A DNA stretch of 64,000 nucleotides from an uncultured Eubacteriales bacterium (GTDB taxonomy: Bacteria > Bacillota > Clostridia > Oscillospirales > Oscillospiraceae), in assembly GCA_902492005.1 (NCBI GenBank), contig CABUJV010000001.1, forward strand, positions 1-64,000. The letters are read 5' to 3'. Shown here piece after piece: positions 42,838 to 51,337 of this stretch (its first letter is position 1; every line of letters begins with the position of its first letter). Both the position numbers and the translations under genes were made by a program. The notes under the pieces are model-generated. The model did no database searches, was not told the origin of the DNA, and was given only the letters and a program-made list of their open reading frames with translations.

Positions 42838-43046
42838 TTGAGAAATATATCTCGCTACTCGACCAGAGCGTGGTCGTTACTTGTACAACCGGTAAGACCG
42901 TACGCGGCAAGTGGATTGACTGCTTGGACGCGGAAGATGCCGGCGAAGATGAGCGTCAAGAGGATTCTATCCTGATTCAGAACGGCGACGAGCTTATCGA
43001 AGTCTACGAGTCTGAGATTAAAGCAATCCAGAAAGCCCATAAATGA
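42834..43046 (+). CDS. Small acidic protein, candidate immunity partner of the toxin-50 domain
   Basis: 70 aa, overlapping the head-toxin stop by 4 bases (ATGA), with AAAGGAGCAG upstream. The sequence has an Sm-like beta pattern (LLDQSVVVTCTTGKTVRGKW; SILIQNGDELIEVYESEIKA) and an acidic loop EDAGEDERQED. Its position after a toxin domain and before a terminator fits an immunity protein, but phages also place small Sm-like proteins here without toxins. The immunity role is inference. Confidence 0.6.
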   Translation: MIEKYISLLDQSVVVTCTTGKTVRGKWIDCLDAEDAGEDERQEDSILIQNGDELIEVYESEIKAIQKAHK

Positions 43047-43138
43047 GCCCGATTTTTTCAGAGGGTAAATCTAAGGGCCCCTCAGTTAAAACGCGATACG
43101 GGAGACCGTGGAGCCCCACAGAAGCAATAGTTGATTAG

Positions 43139-43172
43139 AGCGTCCCTGCTTTTTAGCAGGAGGCGCTTTTTT
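43139..43172 (+). terminator. Terminator behind the head-toxin gene pair
   Basis: AGCGTCCCTGCT (43139-43150) pairs with AGCAGGAGGCGCT (43155-43167) around TTTT with one bulge, followed by six T residues. It lies in the 225-bp gap before the scaffold gene, which otherwise holds no gene I can support. Confidence 0.7.
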
Positions 43173-43271
43173 CATACAAAAATTACCGCCTTACGCGGCG
43201 GACAACAAATAGCGTACCCGCAATACCGGGACTGGCCGGATAAAAAGGACAGCGGGAGACAGGAGGACAAA

Positions 43272-43874
43272 ATGTTGGACTGGCTGAAAACTATTTTAGG
43301 AGAAGCGTACTCCGAGGAGATTGATAAGAAGGTCTCTGAGGAAATCGGCAAGAACTTCGTGGCGCGTGCAGACTTCAACACTCTGAACACCGAGAAGAAA
43401 GCTCTCGCCGATACCGTAAAGGAGCGCGACAAGCAGCTTGAGACCCTCAAGGCCTCTACCGGCGACGTCGAGGCGCTCAAGACGCAAATCGCTACTCTCC
43501 AGACTGAGAACACTGCAGCGACGAAGGCCCACGAGGCAGAAATCAAGCGCCTCAAAATCGATACCGCCGTTGAGCTGGCTCTGTCTGCTGCCAAAGCGAA
43601 GAACGTAAAGGCCGTGAAGGCGCTGCTCGACCTTGATAAGGCTGAGCTCGACGCGGACGGCACCGTTAAGGGTCTGGCCGACCAGATTAAGAAGCTGGCC
43701 GAGGCACCCGACAGTGGCTTTATGTTCGACACTACGAAACCGAAGAATGACTTTAAGGGCTTCAAGCCCGGCGAGAGCGGAGACCCGGCACCTTCCGGCG
43801 ATAAAAAGCCGGAGACTATGACCTACGACGAGCTCTGCGCATACCTCGCTGAAAATCCTGACGCAAAACTTTAA
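43272..43874 (+). CDS. Capsid scaffolding protein (phage GP20 type)
   Basis: 200 aa from the ATG at 43272 behind ACAGGAGGAC. Mostly coiled coil (TEKKALADTVKERDKQLETL; LKTQIATLQTENTAATKAHE), then a helical region and a Pro/Gly/Asp-rich tail ending EELCAYLAENPDAKL-like (YDELCAYLAENPDAKL). It precedes the major capsid gene, the standard place for the internal scaffold around which the prohead assembles. Confidence 0.88.
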   Translation: MLDWLKTILGEAYSEEIDKKVSEEIGKNFVARADFNTLNTEKKALADTVKERDKQLETLKASTGDVEALKTQIATLQTENTAATKAHEAEIKRLKIDTAVELALSAAKAKNVKAVKALLDLDKAELDADGTVKGLADQIKKLAEAPDSGFMFDTTKPKNDFKGFKPGESGDPAPSGDKKPETMTYDELCAYLAENPDAKL

Positions 43875-43894
43875 TATGAAAGGACGATTTTACT

Positions 43895-45082
43895 ATGGCA
43901 AACAGCAAGTTTGATTCTAAGAGCTTCAATGCTGAGGCGTTCAAGTACATGGTGGACCGTGTTCCTAACCTCAACCTGAACGAGCTCAAGAAGTCTCGTG
44001 CCCTTGCGGGCAACCCCGACATCCGCGGCGTGTTTACCGCCCAGAACGGTACCGCGTATGCTCGTCTGGCTATGCGCGGTCTGATTGACGGCGACGCCGT
44101 TAACTACGACGGCCAGACCGACATCACCGCAACCTCCACTAAGACCTTCGAGCAGGGCGTCGTTGTCATCGGCCGTGCGAAGGCTTGGATTGAGAGGGAC
44201 TTTTCCTATGACATTACTGGCGGCGTTGACTTCATGGGCAACATCAGCCAGCAGGTGGCCGAGTACAAGGACCATCTGGACCAGAACACGATTCTCGCTA
44301 TTCTCGCCGGCATTTTCGCTATGACCGACACGAAGAGCAAGGAGTTCGTCACTAAACACACTCTCGACGTGACCGGCGTCGGTACTGGCGTTATGGCGGC
44401 TTCTACTTTGAACTCCGCAGCGAACAAGGCTTGCGGCGCGAACAAGAAGAAGTTCAAGCTCGTGTTCATGCACTCTGACGTTTCTACCGGTCTTGAGAAT
44501 CTCAACCTGATTGAGCGTCTCAAGTATACCGATAAGGACGGCATTACCCGCGACCTCGAGCTCGGCACGTGGAACGGTAAGCTCGTTGTCGTTGATGACG
44601 ACATGCCGGCCTCTGATGGCTACTTCGACGCCGACGCCAACACTGACGGCGCATTGAAGATTGTCGCTTCCGGTACTCCTGCCGCAGGTGAGATTCTTCT
44701 GTCTAAGGTAACTCCGTACTTCGGCAGCAAGACTCTGGCTGCGAACGACTACGTTGTTGCCGGCACTCAGTATACGACCTATGTTCTCGGCGAAGGCGCT
44801 ATCTCCTACGAGGACATCGGCGCGAAGGTGCCTTATGAGATGAGCCGCGACCCGAAGACCAACGGCGGTGAGGACACTCTGTACACTCGTCAGCGCAAGG
44901 TCTTCGCTCCTTACGGTATCTCTTATGAGAAGGCTTCTCAGACTTCTCTGTCTCCTACCGATACCGAGCTCAAGAACGGCGCGAACTGGGCATTGGTGCA
45001 TTCCGGTGAGGCTACCGCGTCTCAGCGTTCCTACATCAACCACAAGGCCATTCCTATCGCGCGTATCTTCTCCAGAGGTTAA
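43895..45082 (+). CDS. Major capsid protein
   Basis: 395 aa. Recognised by position after the scaffold and by coat-protein features: N-terminal helix FNAEAFKYMVDRVPNLNLNE, TFEQGVVVIGRAKAWIERDF, DHLDQNTILAILAGIFAMTD, and FVMHSDV-like segment KLVFMHSDVSTGLENLNLIE. It is of the HK97-fold coat family common in Firmicute myoviruses. Codon use here (GCT, GGT, CGT, CTC) suggests high expression. Confidence 0.92.
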   Translation: MANSKFDSKSFNAEAFKYMVDRVPNLNLNELKKSRALAGNPDIRGVFTAQNGTAYARLAMRGLIDGDAVNYDGQTDITATSTKTFEQGVVVIGRAKAWIERDFSYDITGGVDFMGNISQQVAEYKDHLDQNTILAILAGIFAMTDTKSKEFVTKHTLDVTGVGTGVMAASTLNSAANKACGANKKKFKLVFMHSDVSTGLENLNLIERLKYTDKDGITRDLELGTWNGKLVVVDDDMPASDGYFDADANTDGALKIVASGTPAAGEILLSKVTPYFGSKTLAANDYVVAGTQYTTYVLGEGAISYEDIGAKVPYEMSRDPKTNGGEDTLYTRQRKVFAPYGISYEKASQTSLSPTDTELKNGANWALVHSGEATASQRSYINHKAIPIARIFSRG

Positions 45083-45087
45083 GGCCT

Positions 45088-45477
45088 ATGGAGATACTCG
45101 CGGCAGTAACCGCCCGACTGTCGGCCCTCGGTTATACCGTGACCGAGACCGACAGCGCGGCGCTTGATTACAATATTAAGAAAGCCGAGACGACCCTAAA
45201 GGTACGAACGAATCAGCTCGAAGTGCCCGAGGGTCTTTTCTATGTCTGGGCGGATATGGCTGCGGGCATGTTCCTCACAGACAAGAAGGCTTCCGGCGCG
45301 CTCTCCGAAGTCTACGACTTCGACGCGCCGGCTAAGAGCATTTCTGAAGGCGACACCTCCGTCACCTTCGCGATTGCAGATACCGGCTCTTTCGAGGACC
45401 AGTTCGACGCAATGCTCGAGAAGATGGTAAACCCCGACGCGGAGCTTATCGCAGCGTTCAGGAGGTTGGTATGGTGA
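45088..45477 (+). CDS. Head-tail connector protein (gp6-like adaptor)
   Basis: 129 aa. ILAAVTARLSALGYTVTETD and KAETTLKVRTNQLEVPEGLF are typical of short helical adaptor proteins that sit beneath the portal. It starts 5 bp after the capsid gene and overlaps the next gene by 7 bases. Confidence 0.78.
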   Translation: MEILAAVTARLSALGYTVTETDSAALDYNIKKAETTLKVRTNQLEVPEGLFYVWADMAAGMFLTDKKASGALSEVYDFDAPAKSISEGDTSVTFAIADTGSFEDQFDAMLEKMVNPDAELIAAFRRLVW

Positions 45478-45833
45478 AAAGCTATCAGAACGCTCTACGG
45501 AGGCTCTGGGACGGCCTCTGTGACGTTTATGTCCTCGAGACAGCGGTAAATAAGGCAAACGGCCGGGACGAGCCCACGGAGGTCCAGAAGCTCCACGGGG
45601 AGCCCTGCCGTTTGTCCTTCTCAAGTATCTCAAGCACGACCGAGCAGGACAGCGCGCCGCTGATTCAGCAGTCGGTCAAGCTCTTTATCTCGAAGACCGT
45701 GGAAATCCCGGCCGGCTCTAAGATAGTCGTAACGCAGGAGGGCCGGACTACCGCTTATGCGAGGTCCGGCGAGCCTGCGGTCTATAGCTGTCATCAGGAG
45801 ATACCGCTCGTCCCATTCAAGGAGTACGCCTAA
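45471..45833 (+). CDS. Head-closure (stopper-like) protein
   Basis: 120 aa, beta-rich: LWDGLCDVYVLETAVNK, EVQKLHGEPCRLSFSSISST, QQSVKLFISKTVEIPAGSKI. The second of the four small neck genes between capsid and sheath. By position it should seal the head after packaging. The family call rests mainly on order and length. Confidence 0.7.
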   Translation: MVKSYQNALRRLWDGLCDVYVLETAVNKANGRDEPTEVQKLHGEPCRLSFSSISSTTEQDSAPLIQQSVKLFISKTVEIPAGSKIVVTQEGRTTAYARSGEPAVYSCHQEIPLVPFKEYA

Positions 45834-46306
45834 TGTCCCGCTGGGGACGCTGCGACTTCTCTCAGTTCAGGGAGTTCGCGAAAGGTTTTGAAAAGCTGAG
45901 CGACTCTGAGATAGACGACCTCTGCGTGGCTTGCAGCAAAGAGCTTGCCGCAAGACTTCTGGCTCTCGTTATTCCGGCTACCCCGGTCGGCAAATACCCG
46001 AAAGGCTCTGGCAAGAAAGGCGGTACTCTCCGCCGAGGCTGGGGCGCTAAGAACGGCAAAGCCGGGCGCGAGTACGCGCAGTCCCTGACCGTCACAAAGT
46101 CCGGGAATGTATATATGGTCGAAATCATAAATCCGGTCGAGTACGCCTCGTATGTCGAGTTCGGTCACCGTACCGTAAACGGCGGCTGGGTCGAGGGCCG
46201 GTACATGCTGGCTATCTCCGAGGAAAAGCTGAAACGAATCGCCCCGTCTGTGCTTGAGAAGATGGTGCTCCGAAAGCTGAAGGAGGTCTGCAATGGCGGA
46301 AATTAG
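45833..46306 (+). CDS. HK97 gp10-like neck/tail-completion protein
   Basis: 157 aa. VIPATPVGKYPKGSGKKGGT and TLRRGWGAKNGKAG form the typical T/G-rich loop, followed by IINPVEYASYVEFGHRT, the conserved end of gp10-family proteins. It forms part of the head-tail joining ring. Overlaps both neighbours. Confidence 0.88.
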   Translation: MSRWGRCDFSQFREFAKGFEKLSDSEIDDLCVACSKELAARLLALVIPATPVGKYPKGSGKKGGTLRRGWGAKNGKAGREYAQSLTVTKSGNVYMVEIINPVEYASYVEFGHRTVNGGWVEGRYMLAISEEKLKRIAPSVLEKMVLRKLKEVCNGGN

Positions 46307-46718
46307 TACAAACATTATCTTAGACGGAATCACGCTGGCCCTGCGGTCCGCTTTTCCCGGTAGTCATATCGAATCAAACGCAGTAAAGCAGGGGCTTCGG
46401 CAACCTGCTTTTATTGTGCTTTTGGTTAACGCCGAGGTCACGGACTACCCGGCCCAGCGCAAGAAACGTCTTCCTCGTTTCGATGTTCTCTACTTTCCGA
46501 AGGCCGGGCGTGAGGACTGCTACGGCGTAGCAGATACCCTCACCGAGGTGCTTGAAGTGATTGACCTGCCCGGCGGCGATAAGCTGCGCGGTACGGATAT
46601 GAGTTTTCAGGTGACGGACGGAGTGCTTCACTTCCTTGTCTCCTATAACCACTTCACGTATAAGACGGCTGAGGAGGTCAAGATGGGAACTCTGAAAATT
46701 GAACAAGGAGGAAACTGA
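46293..46718 (+). CDS. Tail terminator-type protein (DUF6838-like)
   Basis: 141 aa. LDGITLALRSAFPGSHIESN, PAFIVLLVNAEVTDYPAQRK and RLPRFDVLYFPKAGREDCYG match the phage tail-terminator-like family, which caps the tail tube and sheath during assembly. Fourth of the neck genes. Confidence 0.8.
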   Translation: MAEISTNIILDGITLALRSAFPGSHIESNAVKQGLRQPAFIVLLVNAEVTDYPAQRKKRLPRFDVLYFPKAGREDCYGVADTLTEVLEVIDLPGGDKLRGTDMSFQVTDGVLHFLVSYNHFTYKTAEEVKMGTLKIEQGGN

Positions 46719-46719
46719 T

Positions 46720-46905
46720 ATGGCGAAAGTTACTGCAGCGGCAAAGCCCGCTGCTCCTACTCACTCCAAAGAGCAGCTTTTGAAGTCTCAGCGCTACGCT
46801 AAGCGCCGCGACCTTCTGGGCGCGCTTTTGGAAGACGGTAAGTGGTACACCCTCGAAGAGGTTGATACCGCTATCGAAAACTTTATGAAAGGCAAGGTGA
46901 AATAA
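46720..46905 (+). CDS. Small basic protein before the sheath gene
   Basis: 61 aa from the ATG at 46720 behind AAGGAGGAAAC. Ala/Lys-rich N terminus, then SKEQLLKSQRYAKRRDLLGA and LEDGKWYTLEEVDTAIENFM, typical of the small protein that precedes the sheath in XkdK-type phages. Function unknown; possibly regulatory or an assembly factor. Confidence 0.75.
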   Translation: MAKVTAAAKPAAPTHSKEQLLKSQRYAKRRDLLGALLEDGKWYTLEEVDTAIENFMKGKVK

Positions 46906-46906
46906 T

Positions 46907-48247
46907 ATGGCCCTTGGCGGTGGAATCTGGGCAGTACAGAACAAGGTACTCCCCGGCACGTATATCAACTTTTCCAGCGTGGCTAAGGCGTCCGCTACTC
47001 TCTCCGACAGAGGTTACGCGGCTATGCCTCTTATGCTGGACTGGGGTCCCGACAGTACGGTCTTTACCGTGACGAGCGGCGACTTCCAGAAGAACAGCCT
47101 CAAGATTTTCGGTCATGCGTACACTGACGACGCTTTGCTGCCTCTGCGCGAGCTCTTCCAGTACACGCAGACCCTCTACGCCTATCGCCTGAACGGCGGA
47201 GGCGCTAAGGCCGCTTGCGCTTACTGCACGGCGAAGTATTCCGGCGTTGCCGGCAACAAGCTCTATGTGGTTATTGCGGCGAACGCTGACAACTCCAGCC
47301 TCTTCGACGTCAGCCTCTACTACGATACGACTCTCCTCGATGCGCAGACCGTGGCTGCGGCTACCGCGCTCAAGGATAACGACTTCGTAACGTGGAAGAC
47401 TACCGCGTCTCTCGCCGCGACTGCGAAGACCCCGCTCACCGGCGGTACGAACGGCACGGCAAACGCGGCGGCTCATCAGGCGGCGCTCGATAAGTTTGAG
47501 AGCTATAGCTTCAATACTCTCGGCTGCCCGTCCGACGACTCGACCACTATCAAGCTGTATATCAACTACACAAAGCGCCTCCGCGACGAGGTCGGCGCGA
47601 AGTTCCAGACCGTTATCTTCAACCTCGATTCCAACGAGAAGCTCGCAGACTACGAGGGCGTTATCGAAATCGGCAGCAAGGTGACGGACTACGATTCCAG
47701 CATTTCCGGTCTCGGTCAGTACGGTCTCGTGTACTGGATGACCGGCGCATCTGCGGGCTGCGCCGTGAACAAGTCCAACACGAACAAGAAGTATGACGGC
47801 GAGCTCACCGTCGACGTAGACAGAACGCAGGCCGAGCTCGAGGCAGCAATCAAGGCCGGTCGCTTGATGTTCCACAATGTCAACGGCGACGTTCGCATTC
47901 TCGAGGACATCGATTCCCTGATTACTGTCTCCGACACGAAGGGCGACGTCTTCAAGTCGAATCAGACTATCCGCGTCTGCGACCAGATTGCGAACGATAC
48001 GGCTGTCCTCTTCAACACGCGCTACCTCGGCACTGTGCCGAACGATGCAGCGGGCAGAATCGCTCTCTGGAACGATATTTGCAAGCTCCATCAGGACCTC
48101 GAGTCTATTCGCGCTATTGAGGACTTCGACCCCGACAGCGTAACCGTGGAGCAGGGCGACACGAAGAAGGCTGTCCTTTGCACTGTGAAGAACCTGAACG
48201 TCGTGAACGCTATGGCACAGCTCTATATGAGCGTTATCATCATGTAA
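46907..48247 (+). CDS. Contractile tail sheath protein (XkdK-like)
   Basis: 446 aa. N-terminal segment MALGGGIWAVQNKVLPGTYI and middle KDNDFVTWK and TPLTGGTNGTANAAAHQAAL are typical, as is the C-terminal part with FKSNQTIRVCDQIANDTAVL and NVVNAMAQLYMSVIIM. Its presence makes the phage a myovirus-type contractile-tail phage. Confidence 0.94.
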   Translation: MALGGGIWAVQNKVLPGTYINFSSVAKASATLSDRGYAAMPLMLDWGPDSTVFTVTSGDFQKNSLKIFGHAYTDDALLPLRELFQYTQTLYAYRLNGGGAKAACAYCTAKYSGVAGNKLYVVIAANADNSSLFDVSLYYDTTLLDAQTVAAATALKDNDFVTWKTTASLAATAKTPLTGGTNGTANAAAHQAALDKFESYSFNTLGCPSDDSTTIKLYINYTKRLRDEVGAKFQTVIFNLDSNEKLADYEGVIEIGSKVTDYDSSISGLGQYGLVYWMTGASAGCAVNKSNTNKKYDGELTVDVDRTQAELEAAIKAGRLMFHNVNGDVRILEDIDSLITVSDTKGDVFKSNQTIRVCDQIANDTAVLFNTRYLGTVPNDAAGRIALWNDICKLHQDLESIRAIEDFDPDSVTVEQGDTKKAVLCTVKNLNVVNAMAQLYMSVIIM

Positions 48248-48260
48248 GGAGGTTTGAATT

Positions 48261-48737
48261 ATGGCTCAGTCTATTATGAACGCGCTTGACGCGATTGCGG
48301 GCTCTCAGGCTTCCGCATATATCACACTGGCCGACGGCAATAGATACTGCTTCATGCAGCTCTATTCCTTCGAGTCCAAAATGGACATCTCCGTAGCTGA
48401 GGTGCCTATCCTCGGCAAGTCCGGCAAGGGCAATAAGCCGACCGGCTGGTCTGGTACGTGGAGCGGCACCGCCCACTACAACCAGTCCGTTTTCCGCAAA
48501 ATGCTCCTCGAGTATAAGCGTACCGGCTTTATGCCTACGTTCGATATTCAGGTCGCGAATGAAGACCCGACCGCTTCCGTTGGTCGTCAGACTATCATCT
48601 TGAAGAACTGCCTCACTAAGGGCGGCATTCTGGCGAAGTTTGACGCCGACGCCGAGACTCTCGACGAGGAACTTGAGGGCACCTTCGATGACTGGGAAAT
48701 GCCCGAGACCTTTAGCTTGCTGAACGGCATGCAGTAA
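48261..48737 (+). CDS. Tail tube protein (XkdM-like)
   Basis: 158 aa. ASAYITLADGNRYCFMQLYS, VAEVPILGKSGKGNKPTGWS and GTAHYNQSVFRKMLLEYKRT match the XkdM core tail-tube family. It follows the sheath gene by 13 bp, the normal order in PBSX-like tails. Confidence 0.94.
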   Translation: MAQSIMNALDAIAGSQASAYITLADGNRYCFMQLYSFESKMDISVAEVPILGKSGKGNKPTGWSGTWSGTAHYNQSVFRKMLLEYKRTGFMPTFDIQVANEDPTASVGRQTIILKNCLTKGGILAKFDADAETLDEELEGTFDDWEMPETFSLLNGMQ

Positions 48738-48765
48738 ACCAACATAAAACAGGAGGTATTTTATT

Positions 48766-49197
48766 ATGGCTAAGAATCTGACTGCGTTCCTTGCTCAGAA
48801 CGCGAAGAAAATCGACAACGTTACCTTTATCGCTTCCGACCGCTTCGTTGACCCCGATACCGGCGAGGCTATGCCGTGGGAAATCTGCTGCATTACCGCA
48901 GCGGAGAACGCAGGCTTGAGAAAGGCCTGCATGCGTACCGTCCCGGTACCCGGCCGCAAGGGCCAGTTTACGCAGGACTTCGACGCGAACGCCTACCTCG
49001 CGAAGGTGGCTGTCCGCTGCACGGTGTTCCCGAATCTGAATGACGCTGAGCTCCAGCAGAGCTATGGCGTTATGGGCGCGGAGCAGCTTATCACCACTAT
49101 GCTGACCCCCGCCGAGTTCGAGGACTACTCCACTAAGGTCCTGCAGGTCAATGGCTTCCAGTCCGGCGACGAAATGGTGGAAGAAGCAAAAAACTAA
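48766..49197 (+). CDS. Tail assembly chaperone, short form (XkdN-like)
   Basis: 143 aa. MAKNLTAFLAQNAKKIDNVT, ASDRFVDPDTGEAMPWEICC and LKACMRTV-like GLRKACMRTVPVPGRKGQFT match XkdN. The last codons read GCA AAA AAC TAA, placing a perfect A AAA AAC slippery heptamer (49188-49194) right before the stop, so part of the ribosomes should shift to the -1 frame and make a longer form. In other contractile phages the two forms coat the tape measure during tail assembly. Confidence 0.9.
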   Translation: MAKNLTAFLAQNAKKIDNVTFIASDRFVDPDTGEAMPWEICCITAAENAGLRKACMRTVPVPGRKGQFTQDFDANAYLAKVAVRCTVFPNLNDAELQQSYGVMGAEQLITTMLTPAEFEDYSTKVLQVNGFQSGDEMVEEAKN

Positions 49198-49379
49198 TAC
49201 TCGGAGACGACCCGGAGGCGAACTACGTCTATTACTGTCTCCACAAGTTCAAGTGGCCGCCGAATGTCTTCCTTGACATGGACCCTTATACGCAGGCGTT
49301 CATTATCGCCGCTATCGATATAAAGGTCGAGCAGGAGAAGAAAGAAGCGGCCAAAGCAAAACACGGGAAAAAGCACTGA
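49194..49379 (+). CDS. -1 frame extension of the tail assembly chaperone
   Basis: After a -1 slip at 49188-49194, translation continues with LILGDDPEANYVYYCLHKFK and ends with KAKHGKKH before TGA at 49377-49379. This adds 61 codons, for a fusion of about 204 aa. The segment lacks its own ribosome binding site and a suitable start codon: the only ATG is internal (at FLDMDPY). It fills the otherwise empty gap before the tape-measure gene. The position and the two-frame design match gpG/GT-type and P2 E/E' chaperones. Confidence 0.8.
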   Translation, partial: LILGDDPEANYVYYCLHKFKWPPNVFLDMDPYTQAFIIAAIDIKVEQEKKEAAKAKHGKKH

Positions 49380-49429
49380 GGTAAAGCCGGGTCAAGCCTC
49401 GGCGCCTATTCCCGGAAAGGAGGAGGCCT

Positions 49430-51337
49430 ATGGCCCTTATCAAGTCGCAGCTCGTACTTACGGACGGCATGACCGGCCCGCTCAAGAGTATCAATAAGGC
49501 GATGAATATCGTACTTAATAGCTTTGAGGCTATGCAGGACGCGTCCGGACGGGCTATCGACACCGCCTCCATTCAAGAGGCCCGCGAAGAGCTCGCGAGA
49601 GCGAGCGCCGCGCTGGACCAGTTGGAAGACCATACGAATAAATCGACTGACGCCTTCAGCCGTCTCGCGAAAGCTATCGGGCTTGTAATGATTGCCCGCA
49701 AGGCGCTTGATACTATCAAGACCGGAATTGACTATGCCTCCGACCTTGCCGAAGTCCAAAACGTCGTCGACGTTACTTTCGGAAGCGCTACGGAGGCTAT
49801 CAACTCGTGGTCTAAAGAGTGTCTTGCCGCCTACGGCATGAACGAAGTAAGCGCAAAGCGGTACGCCGGTACCCTCGGTGCCATGCTCAAGTCTTCCGGT
49901 CTTGCGGGCGACGCCATCGTAGATATGTCGAAAGATATGGTCGGCCTCGCCGGCGACATGGCGTCGTTCTACAACCTTGACCTTGAGACCGCCTTCGAGA
50001 AAATCCGTTCCGGTATCTCCGGCGAGACGGAGCCCTTGAAGCAACTCGGCATTAACATGTCGGTCGCTAACCTTGAGGCTTATGCACTCTCGCAGGGTAT
50101 CACGACGGCCTACAACGAAATGTCTCAGGCCGAGCAGGTCATGCTTCGGTACAATTACCTTATGAGCACGACCGCCGACGCGCAAGGCGACTTTGCCCGC
50201 ACGCAGGATAGCTACGCCAACCAGACCCGGCTTCTCTCCGAGAGCTGGCTCGAGTTTACCGGCATTATGGCTGAGCAGCTTCTGCCGGTCCTTACGACCA
50301 TCGTCTCGTGGCTGAATAATATCGTCGCCTTCCTCACGGAGAACGCAGACATGGTCAGCGCGGTACTCGTGGGGCTGGCTACTACGGTCGGCATTCTCGC
50401 CGTTGCGTGGGTCGTCCATGCCGCTGCTCAGTGGCTGGCAGTCGCGGCAAATCAGGCCCTTATTGTTTCGCTCCTCTCGAATCCGATTCTCTGGATTGCC
50501 CTTATCATCGGCGTACTTGTTGCGGCGATGTATCGGTGGATTCAATCTATCGGCGGCGTTAAAAATGCGTGGGAGATTTGCAAGCTCGCGCTTATCGTGG
50601 GCTGGAACGCGGTCAAGCTCGCATTCTTTACCGGCGTCTACTGGGTCATTGACCTCGTAGACAAGCTCAAGCTCTGCTGGCAGAAAGCCGGCGTCGCAAT
50701 CGCGAACTTCATGGGGGACATGAAGGTCTCTGTACTGACGATTCTCCAAAACATGATTAACGGCGCTATCGATATTATCAATAAGTTCATCGGGGTGCTG
50801 AATAAAATCCCCGGCGTGAGTATCGACGCCATTGAGCATGTGACCTTTGCAACGACTGCGGCCGCAGAAAACGAGGCTGCAAAGTCCGCTCGCGCGGCAG
50901 ACCTTGCCGCGTATGAGAGCGAGCTCGCGAGCGCGAAAGCCGGAAGAGACGCGCATATCGACTCTTTGAAAGCCGAGCTCAATTCTTCTGTCGACGCGTT
51001 GCAGGCCGCTTATGCGCAGGCAAAGGCTGACGCCGCGGCGGACAGTTCCGCAGAGCAGACCGCTCTCGACAGTATCGGCGCAGACACCGCCGGCATTAAC
51101 GACAGCGCGGGAAGCGCGGCCGCGTCCTTGAAGGAAACGACCGAGGACCTGAAGTATATGAGAGACCTTGCGGAGCAGGAAGCAATCAACCGCTTCACGA
51201 CCGCTGAGGTCAAAATCGATATGACTGGCATGACTAACCGCATTGACTCCGATATGGACCTTGACGGCGTGCTGAATACTCTGACCGAGGGCTTCGCGGA
51301 AGCGCTCGAGGTCGCTGCTGAGGGGGTGCATGAATAA
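49430..51337 (+). CDS. Tape measure protein
   Basis: 635 aa, the scaffold that sets tail length. N-terminal helical TMP domain (IKSQLVLTDGMTGPLKSINK; DYASDLAEVQNVVDVTFGSA; GTLGAMLKSSGLAGDAIVDM). Central hydrophobic helices (LVGLATTVGILAVAWVVHAA; LSNPILWIALIIGVLVAAMY) may enter the host membrane during injection. The C-terminal coiled-coil part is Ala/Asp/Ser-rich. By proportionality this is a short tape measure, implying a tail of roughly 90-100 nm (estimate from about 0.15 nm per residue). Confidence 0.92.
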   Translation: MALIKSQLVLTDGMTGPLKSINKAMNIVLNSFEAMQDASGRAIDTASIQEAREELARASAALDQLEDHTNKSTDAFSRLAKAIGLVMIARKALDTIKTGIDYASDLAEVQNVVDVTFGSATEAINSWSKECLAAYGMNEVSAKRYAGTLGAMLKSSGLAGDAIVDMSKDMVGLAGDMASFYNLDLETAFEKIRSGISGETEPLKQLGINMSVANLEAYALSQGITTAYNEMSQAEQVMLRYNYLMSTTADAQGDFARTQDSYANQTRLLSESWLEFTGIMAEQLLPVLTTIVSWLNNIVAFLTENADMVSAVLVGLATTVGILAVAWVVHAAAQWLAVAANQALIVSLLSNPILWIALIIGVLVAAMYRWIQSIGGVKNAWEICKLALIVGWNAVKLAFFTGVYWVIDLVDKLKLCWQKAGVAIANFMGDMKVSVLTILQNMINGAIDIINKFIGVLNKIPGVSIDAIEHVTFATTAAAENEAAKSARAADLAAYESELASAKAGRDAHIDSLKAELNSSVDALQAAYAQAKADAAADSSAEQTALDSIGADTAGINDSAGSAAASLKETTEDLKYMRDLAEQEAINRFTTAEVKIDMTGMTNRIDSDMDLDGVLNTLTEGFAEALEVAAEGVHE

